Made by a program: the position numbers and the translations under genes
The notes under the pieces: generated by a model
Database searches by the model: none
Seen by the model: the letters and a program-made list of their open reading frames with translations, nothing else
What the model was told of the DNA's origin: nothing
Shown: in pieces, positions 5,938 through 10,775 of the stretch
How positions within the stretch are numbered: position 1 is the stretch's first letter
Layout of the letters: every line of letters starts with the position of its first letter
Origin: Frankiales bacterium
GTDB taxonomy: Bacteria; Actinomycetota; Actinomycetes; Mycobacteriales; SCTD01
Length of the DNA: 10,775 nt
Reading direction: 5' to 3'
Assembly (NCBI GenBank): GCA_025965735.1
Contig: JAOPWK010000148.1
Coordinates: forward strand, 1-10,775

Positions 5938-7952
5938 GGCACCACCTTCGGCAGCGCCTTGCTCAGACCGGTGCCGCCGGGTCCGTAGATGCCGTCGTAG
6001 ACCTCACGCACCAGCGGCGCCGCGACCGTTCCGCCGGTGCCGCCTTGCGACACCATCCCGACCACCACCAGCTCCGGGTCGGCGACCGGCGCGAAGGACG
6101 CGAACCACGAGGTGTCCTGCTTGTTCGCCACCTCCCCCGTGCCGGTCTTGCCGGCCACCGCCACCGGTGACCCGGCGAAGGCCCCTGCGGCTGTGCCGCC
6201 GGGCTGCGTCACGCCGGCCAGCGCGTCGCGCAGGTAGCCGAGCACGTCCGCCGACACCGGCACCGTGGACCGGACGCGAGGCGCGATCTCGCGTACCTCG
6301 CCGTCGGGCGAGACGAGCGCGCGGCCGACGTGCGGCTCGAGCAGCTTGCCGCCGTTGGCGATCGCGGCGTAGACGGTGGCCAGCTGCAGCGGCGTGACGA
6401 GCGTGTCGCCCTGGCCGATCGCGAAGTTCGTCGCGTCGCCGCCCCGGAACCGGTTGCCGTCGTCGCAGAACTCGCGGTTGTCACGCCGGCGCTCAGCAGG
6501 CAGCGCGGCGTTCTCTGCGCCCTTGCAGCGGTTCTCGCGCGTCTGCTCCCAGTACTCCTGCTTGTACGCCCGGTCGGCCACCGTGCCGCGCCGCTCGCTC
6601 GGCAGGTCGATCCCGGTGCGCTCGCCCAGGCCGAAGGCCTGCGCCATGCGCACCATCGGGTCGCGCGGCTCCGCCACCGGGTCGTTGCCGCCGTCGCGCT
6701 GCCACTGCTCGTAGGCGAACTTGTAGAAGACCGTGTCGCAGGACTTCACCAGCGACTGGCGCAGGTCCACGACGCCGAGCGGTGCGCTGTCGAAGTTGCG
6801 CTGACCGGTCGGCGGGTAGACGCCGGGGCACGGGTAGCGGCCGTCCAGCGGGTAGTCCCCGCTCTCGACGGCGGCAGCGGTCGAGATCACCTTGAACGTC
6901 GACGCCGGGGCGTACGCGCCCTGGATCGCGCGGAACACCAGCGGCGCTCCCTGGGCCTCGTCGACGAGGGCGGCGTACTCCTTCGGCGACGCGCCGCCGA
7001 CGAACACGGCCGGGTCGTATGACGGGTAGCTCGCCATCGCCACGACCCGACCGGTCTTCGCCTCCATCACGACGACGGATCCGGAGTCGGCGACCAGCGG
7101 CAGTCCGCTCCCGCGGGCCCTCAGCGTGCGGGCGCGGTCGATGGTGCGCTGCAGCGCCTGCTCCACGACCTGCTGCACCTTCGCGTCGAGCGACAGCACG
7201 AGCGCATCACCCGCACGCGGAGCCGTCTCGCCGTCGCTGCCCGTGACGGCGCCGACGTGGTCGACGATCAGCCGCTCCACGCCGTCGCGGCCGCGCAGTT
7301 CCTGGTCGTACGAGGCCTCGACGCCGGCGCGGCCGACCAGCGAGCTCGGCTGGACGCCCTCGTACTGCGGACTGCCCACCTCCTCCAGGCTGATCGGCCC
7401 GAGGTAGCCCAGGACGTGCGCGCCGAGCGTGCGCTTCGGGTAGTCGCGAACCGCGGCGAACTCGGCGGTCACGCCGCTGAAGTCCTCGCGGCGCTCCTCG
7501 ATCTGCAGCACCTTCATCAGCCCCGCGCGGTCACCCGCGTCGAACTCCGCGACAGGCACCGGCTGGTACGGCGAGCCGCGCCAGCAGGGCGGCTGCACGC
7601 CGCCGCCGCACGGGCGGATCTCCTGGCGCAGCACGTCCGCGGGGCGGTCGAGGACCGTGCCCAGCCGCTCGAGGACGGCCCGCCCCCCGTCGGGCTGGCG
7701 CACCACGGCACTGCGGTCCACCGAGACCACCAGCGCGGTGCGGTTGCGCACCAGCGGCGTGCCGCGGACGTCGAAGACCTCGCCGCGCGGGGCGGGCTGG
7801 ACCACCTCGCGGACGCGGTTCGCACTGGCCGCCTCGGCGTACTCCTCGCCACCGACGACCTGCAGGAACCACAGCCGGCCGAACAGCGTCGCGAGCATCG
7901 CGACGACAACCACGCGGAGCACGAACAGCCGGAGGTCGGCCCGCCTGCTCAC
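5934..7952 (-). CDS. mrdA: Penicillin-binding protein 2, class B transpeptidase
   Basis: The 672-residue protein cross-links peptidoglycan in the periplasm-like space and is the partner of RodA. It has one N-terminal membrane anchor (about residues 8-30), a PBP dimerisation domain (about 55-230, with PAPRGEVFDVRGTPL) and a transpeptidase domain (about 285-655). Catalytic motifs are complete: S351-T-F-K354 in GAYAPASTFKVIS, S404-C-D406 as the SxN-equivalent (SxD is usual in PBP2), and K602-T-G604 in AGKTGTGEVANK. Six cysteines (115, 123, 375, 405, 476, 496) are all outside the membrane. The insert around 465-505 resembles that of other actinobacterial PBP2 proteins. The GTG start at 7952 follows an ideal Shine-Dalgarno with 7 bases of spacing. 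There are seven bases between the mreD stop and this start, and the end overlaps rodA by 4 bp. Confidence 0.95.
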   Translation of the reverse strand: MSRRADLRLFVLRVVVVAMLATLFGRLWFLQVVGGEEYAEAASANRVREVVQPAPRGEVFDVRGTPLVRNRTALVVSVDRSAVVRQPDGGRAVLERLGTVLDRPADVLRQEIRPCGGGVQPPCWRGSPYQPVPVAEFDAGDRAGLMKVLQIEERREDFSGVTAEFAAVRDYPKRTLGAHVLGYLGPISLEEVGSPQYEGVQPSSLVGRAGVEASYDQELRGRDGVERLIVDHVGAVTGSDGETAPRAGDALVLSLDAKVQQVVEQALQRTIDRARTLRARGSGLPLVADSGSVVVMEAKTGRVVAMASYPSYDPAVFVGGASPKEYAALVDEAQGAPLVFRAIQGAYAPASTFKVISTAAAVESGDYPLDGRYPCPGVYPPTGQRNFDSAPLGVVDLRQSLVKSCDTVFYKFAYEQWQRDGGNDPVAEPRDPMVRMAQAFGLGERTGIDLPSERRGTVADRAYKQEYWEQTRENRCKGAENAALPAERRRDNREFCDDGNRFRGGDATNFAIGQGDTLVTPLQLATVYAAIANGGKLLEPHVGRALVSPDGEVREIAPRVRSTVPVSADVLGYLRDALAGVTQPGGTAAGAFAGSPVAVAGKTGTGEVANKQDTSWFASFAPVADPELVVVGMVSQGGTGGTVAAPLVREVYDGIYGPGGTGLSKALPKVVP

Positions 7953-7959
7953 GCGCGGG

Positions 7960-7968
7960 TCACCTCCT
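7960..7968 (-). promoter_or_regulatory. Nine-base Shine-Dalgarno for mrdA inside the mreD 3' end
   Basis: On the minus strand AGGAGGTGA matches the 16S anti-Shine-Dalgarno over nine bases, with seven bases to the mrdA GTG. The same bases are the last two sense codons and the stop of mreD (AGG AGG TGA, Arg-Arg-stop). AGG is an infrequent Arg codon in this G/C-rich coding style, so the site likely constrains the mreD C-terminus. It is by far the strongest ribosome binding site I see in the window. Confidence 0.85.
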
Positions 7969-8460
7969 GAACGGCTCCGGATGCAGCCTGCGGACGAGGG
8001 CCCCGACGACCGGGACGACGAGCGGGGTGAGGAGCACAGAGTAGGTGACCGTGCCGCCCAGCGAGCGCCAGAACGCGGAGCCCGTGATGCGCGGATCGCC
8101 CAGCAACAGGCCCTCGACGGCGTACGCGCAGACGGCCCCGGCCGCGCTCGCGGCGACCGTCGCGAGGGGCAGCAGCGGCGAGCGCGGGCGGTCGTCGTGG
8201 AGCAGCCCGGCGAGGTAGCCGACGAGGGCGTAGACCAGGGCGGTGCGGCCGAGCTGGTGGTCGCTGCCGAGGTCGGCCAGCAGCCCGCTGACGAACCCGG
8301 TGACCGTGCCGGACAGCGGTCCCTCCACCAGCGCGAAGGCCACCACGAGGACGAGCAGCAGGTCGGGCGGCCCGCCCGGCAGCGGCAGTCGCGCGAGCAC
8401 CGCCGACTGGACGAGCAGCGCGGTGATGACGGCCGCCGCGCCCAGCAGGAACCGCCTCAC
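7960..8460 (-). CDS. mreD: MreD, rod-shape-determining membrane protein
   Basis: This is a 166-residue, very hydrophobic protein with about five membrane helices and few charged residues. The start MRRFLLGAAAVITALLVQSAVLARLPLPGGPPDLLLVL is typical of actinobacterial MreD, including the G-x-P-D-L-L signature after helix 1. MreD is an integral membrane component of the elongasome that works with MreC. The GTG start at 8460 overlaps the mreC stop as GTGA, so translation is probably coupled. The extreme C-terminus (PFRR) is shaped by the mrdA ribosome binding site. Identification rests on length, topology and position between mreC and mrdA, since MreD has low sequence conservation. Confidence 0.92.
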   Translation of the reverse strand: MRRFLLGAAAVITALLVQSAVLARLPLPGGPPDLLLVLVVAFALVEGPLSGTVTGFVSGLLADLGSDHQLGRTALVYALVGYLAGLLHDDRPRSPLLPLATVAASAAGAVCAYAVEGLLLGDPRITGSAFWRSLGGTVTYSVLLTPLVVPVVGALVRRLHPEPFRR

Positions 8461-9269
8461 CTCGGTGGGATCGGGACGCGCGGGGTGCTGCGCGGAGGGC
8501 TGGTCACCACGCCGACCACGTCCAGTGCCGCGACGCGCACGAAGGGCTGCACGTCCGCGGTGGTGACGAGCGCACCGGCGGGGTCCACCCGTGTCACGCG
8601 CCCGACCGGGACCCCCGGTACGAACGTCTGGGAACCCGTGGTCAGCAGCGCGTCGTCGACGGCGACGCGACCGCCCTCGACCAGCTCGTACGTCATGCCG
8701 CCGTCGCCGTCGCCGGTCGCGAGTCCGACGGTGCCCTCGCGCGTCAGCCGCGCGCCGACGGTGAAGCCGGGGTCGGTGACGAGCAGGACCGTGCTGGTGA
8801 ACGGGCCGACGCGGGTGGTGCGGCCGACGAGGCCGTCGCCGTTGACGACGGTCTGGCCGGGCTGCACGCCGTCGCGGCTGCCGGCGTCGATCGTGACGGT
8901 CAGCTCGAAGCCGAACGCGGAGCCCAGCGCGGTGACCTGCGCGGGCACGACCGGGTAGGTGCCGGCATCGGCGAGGGCGAGCAGCCGGTCGAGCTCGTCG
9001 GCCCGGCGGCGGTCACCGGCGCCGCGTACGAGATCGCCCCGCAGTCGGGCGTTCTCGTCCCGCAGCCGCTTCAGCTCGTCCTGGTCGGCTCCGCCGCCGA
9101 AGACCCCCCCGAGGCCGCGGGCGCCGCTCCCGACCGCGCGCTGCGCCGGTCCGAGCACAGCGTCGGCACCGTCCCGCAGCGCTCCGAACGGCTGCGCTCG
9201 CACGTCGAGGACCGTCAGCGTGAACGCCGTGAGCAGCAGCAGGAGGAGCAGGAGCCGAGGTCCGCGCAC
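8457..9269 (-). CDS. mreC: MreC, cell-shape protein (elongasome scaffold)
   Basis: The 270-residue protein has a short cytoplasmic start (MRGPR), a Leu-rich membrane anchor at residues 6-21, a coiled-coil-like stretch at about 62-100 (DELKRLRDENARLRGDL), then two beta-barrel-like domains to about 258 (TIDAGSRDGVQPGQTVVNGDGLVGR is the characteristic motif; FVPGVPVGRVTRV follows). The C-terminal tail is Pro-rich. MreC is a membrane-anchored extracytoplasmic protein that activates PBP2-RodA. The GTG start at 9269 lies three bases after the mreB stop, and no strong Shine-Dalgarno is visible, so coupling to mreB is likely. The poly-Leu anchor is encoded by a run of CTG/CTC triplets (9225-9256), a simple-repeat stretch that could slip during replication. 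Confidence 0.94.
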   Translation of the reverse strand: MRGPRLLLLLLLLTAFTLTVLDVRAQPFGALRDGADAVLGPAQRAVGSGARGLGGVFGGGADQDELKRLRDENARLRGDLVRGAGDRRRADELDRLLALADAGTYPVVPAQVTALGSAFGFELTVTIDAGSRDGVQPGQTVVNGDGLVGRTTRVGPFTSTVLLVTDPGFTVGARLTREGTVGLATGDGDGGMTYELVEGGRVAVDDALLTTGSQTFVPGVPVGRVTRVDPAGALVTTADVQPFVRVAALDVVGVVTSPPRSTPRVPIPPR

Positions 9270-9272
9270 GGA

Positions 9273-10295
9273 CTAGCGGCCCCGCGGCTCGGAGATCAGG
9301 ACCTGCTTGAGGGCCTCGAACTCCTCGACGCACTTGCCGGTCCCGATCACCACCGAGTCCAGCGGCTGGGGCGCGATGTGCACCGGCATGCCGGTCTCGT
9401 GGCGCAGCCGCTCGTCCAGACCTCCGAGCAGGGCGCCGCCGCCGGTGAGGACGATGCCGCGGTCCATCACGTCGCCGGACAGCTCCGGCGGGCACCGGTC
9501 CAGCGTCGTCTTCACCGCGTCGATGATCGAGTTGACCGGCTCCTCGATCGCCTTGCGGATCTCCTCCGCGCTGACCACGATCGTCTTCGGCAGGCCGGAG
9601 ACGAGGTCGCGTCCGCGGATCTCCGCCACCGGCTCGTCCGGCATCGGGAACGCCGACCCGATGGCCATCTTGATGTCCTCGGCGGTGCGCTCCCCGAGCA
9701 TCAGGGAGTACTCCTTCTTGACGTAGGAGATGATCGCCTGGTCGAGCTCGTCGCCGCCGGTGCGGATGGACATGCTCGTGACGATGCCGCCGAGGCTGAT
9801 GACCGCCACCTCGGTGGTGCCCCCGCCGATGTCCACGACCATGTTGCCGGTCGGTTCGTGCACCGGCAGGCCGGCGCCGATCGCCGCGGCCATCGGCTCC
9901 TCGATGATGTAGACCCGCCGCGCACCGGCCTGGTAGCCGGCGTCTTTGACCGCGCGCTGCTCGACGCCGGTGATGCCGCTGGGGACGCAGACGACGATGC
10001 GCGGCTTGGCGAAGTGGCGACGCTTGTGCACCTTCTGGATGAAGTAGCGGAGCATCCGCTCGGTCGTGTCGAAGTCGGCTATTACGCCGTCGCGCAGCGG
10101 CCGGATCGCGACGATGTTCGCGGGCGTGCGCCCGATCATCCGCTTGGCCTCGGTGCCGACCGCGACGATCCCGCCGGTCTTGGTGTCGATCGCCACCACG
10201 CTCGGCTCGTTCAGGACGATGCCGCGACCGCGCACGTAGACCAGCGTGTTCGCCGTGCCGAGGTCGACGGCCAGGTCGCGGCCGAGGAACGACAT
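9273..10295 (-). CDS. mreB: MreB, actin-like rod-shape protein
   Basis: The 340-residue ATP-binding cytoskeletal protein runs from MSFLGRDLAVDLGTANTLVY. Actin-fold motifs are present: phosphate-1 DLGTANT (11-17), phosphate-2 DIGGGTTEVAV (155-165) and adenosine-site LTGGGALLGG (about 283-292). MERMLRYFI-like and IHKRRH-like sequences (here TERMLRYFIQKVHKRRHF) are classic MreB. Filaments orient lateral wall synthesis, or spore wall synthesis in mycelial relatives. The ATG at 10295 is chosen because actinobacterial MreB proteins begin MSF.GRD. An in-frame ATG at 10310 adds MSGGS and cannot be excluded. GGGGG lies about five bases before the chosen start. It heads the mreBCD-mrdA-rodA operon. It is closer to canonical MreB than to Mbl-type paralogues, which often lack this downstream mreCD. 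Confidence 0.96.
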   Translation of the reverse strand: MSFLGRDLAVDLGTANTLVYVRGRGIVLNEPSVVAIDTKTGGIVAVGTEAKRMIGRTPANIVAIRPLRDGVIADFDTTERMLRYFIQKVHKRRHFAKPRIVVCVPSGITGVEQRAVKDAGYQAGARRVYIIEEPMAAAIGAGLPVHEPTGNMVVDIGGGTTEVAVISLGGIVTSMSIRTGGDELDQAIISYVKKEYSLMLGERTAEDIKMAIGSAFPMPDEPVAEIRGRDLVSGLPKTIVVSAEEIRKAIEEPVNSIIDAVKTTLDRCPPELSGDVMDRGIVLTGGGALLGGLDERLRHETGMPVHIAPQPLDSVVIGTGKCVEEFEALKQVLISEPRGR

Positions 10296-10306
10296 CGAGC
10301 CCCCGC

Positions 10307-10339
10307 TCATGCGGCGTCTCGCTGCGTCGTGCTCGACAT
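10307..10339 (-). other. Possible 10-codon upstream ORF overlapping the longer mreB start
   Basis: An ATG at 10339 opens MSSTTQRDAA and stops at a TGA that overlaps the in-frame mreB ATG at 10310 as ATGA. It falls inside the predicted mreB leader. The nearest purine-rich stretch, GGAAGG, ends about 11 bases upstream, which is too far to be a good ribosome binding site. If translated, it would favour the 10310 start by coupling. Chance is a reasonable alternative for so short a frame. Confidence 0.2.
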
Positions 10340-10377
10340 GGCTGGAACGGCCTTCCGGGTGGTGCGTGCGGGGCGCC

Positions 10378-10383
10378 AGCCTA
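10378..10383 (-). promoter_or_regulatory. Candidate -10 element of the mreB operon promoter
   Basis: On the minus strand TAGGCT fits TANNNT and lies 82 bases before the chosen mreB ATG, in the 160-bp gap after ndk. Predicted transcription start is near 10371, giving a leader of about 75 bases. A weak TTCCCG sits 19 bases upstream as a poor -35. The hairpin after ndk lies just upstream, which suits a separate transcription unit. Confidence 0.4.
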
Positions 10384-10413
10384 GTGGCGGGACGGGGTCC
10401 TGCGGGAACAGCG

Positions 10414-10445
10414 CGGCCCCGGGCAGCAGCGCTGCACCGGGGCCG
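10414..10445 (-). terminator. Strong GC hairpin after ndk, probable terminator
   Basis: The stem is CGGCCCCGG plus GCAGC pairing with GCTGC plus CCGGGGCCG, 14 pairs with a single bulged base at 10436 and a three-base loop (10428-10430). It begins 10 bases after the ndk stop. No U-run follows, which is common for actinobacterial terminators. It separates ndk from the mreB promoter candidate. Confidence 0.7.
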
Positions 10446-10455
10446 GCGGGACGGG

Positions 10456-10775
<320 letters not shown>

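Noticed and set aside
662..10455. tRNA or rRNA genes in the gaps
   Set aside because: The gaps are short and filled by the hairpins, promoters and palindromes described. No cloverleaf or rRNA-like sequence is apparent.

Overview
The window comes from a very GC-rich actinobacterium. The evidence is G/C-saturated third codon positions, frequent GTG starts (mreC, mreD, mrdA, rodA and probably rne), promoter-like TANNNT hexamers, and a gene order typical of the phylum. No sequence here fixes the genus. An MreB-containing, non-mycobacterial lineage is likely.

Layout. Almost everything is on the minus strand and reads right to left. (1) The right edge holds the 3' part of ndk (nucleoside diphosphate kinase), followed by a strong GC hairpin. 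(2) Next is a tightly packed five-gene rod-shape/elongasome operon: mreB, mreC, mreD, mrdA (class B PBP2) and rodA. Spacings run from a 4-bp GTGA overlap to 7 bp. (3) A single plus-strand gene (3682-4635) interrupts the layout. It encodes a fusion of an AbiEi-like winged helix and a DUF559/Vsr-like nuclease domain. (4) A coupled pair follows: a radical SAM protein (TIGR03960 type) and its TIGR03936/DUF2344 partner. (5) The left edge holds the N-terminal low-complexity part of what is most likely RNase E/G (rne).

The conserved genes fit together. MreB filaments with MreC and MreD organise the RodA glycosyltransferase and PBP2 transpeptidase for lateral wall or spore wall synthesis. The radical SAM/DUF2344 pair commonly sits just upstream of rne-rplU-rpmA-obg in actinobacteria, and its substrate is not established.

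The most unusual part is the accessory island around the plus-strand gene. I find three copies of a 70-bp near-palindromic element, two in tandem upstream (3435-3504, 3547-3616) and one inverted downstream (4662-4731). All are exactly 70 bp. They share outer arms of the type GATCNNCTGCCGCACG and have a second palindrome at the exact centre. In copy 3 the centre differs in sequence but is still self-complementary, which suggests that the fold, not the sequence, is kept. Together with a protein whose N-terminal domain family is known to bind inverted repeats, this is the best candidate in the window for an undescribed system.
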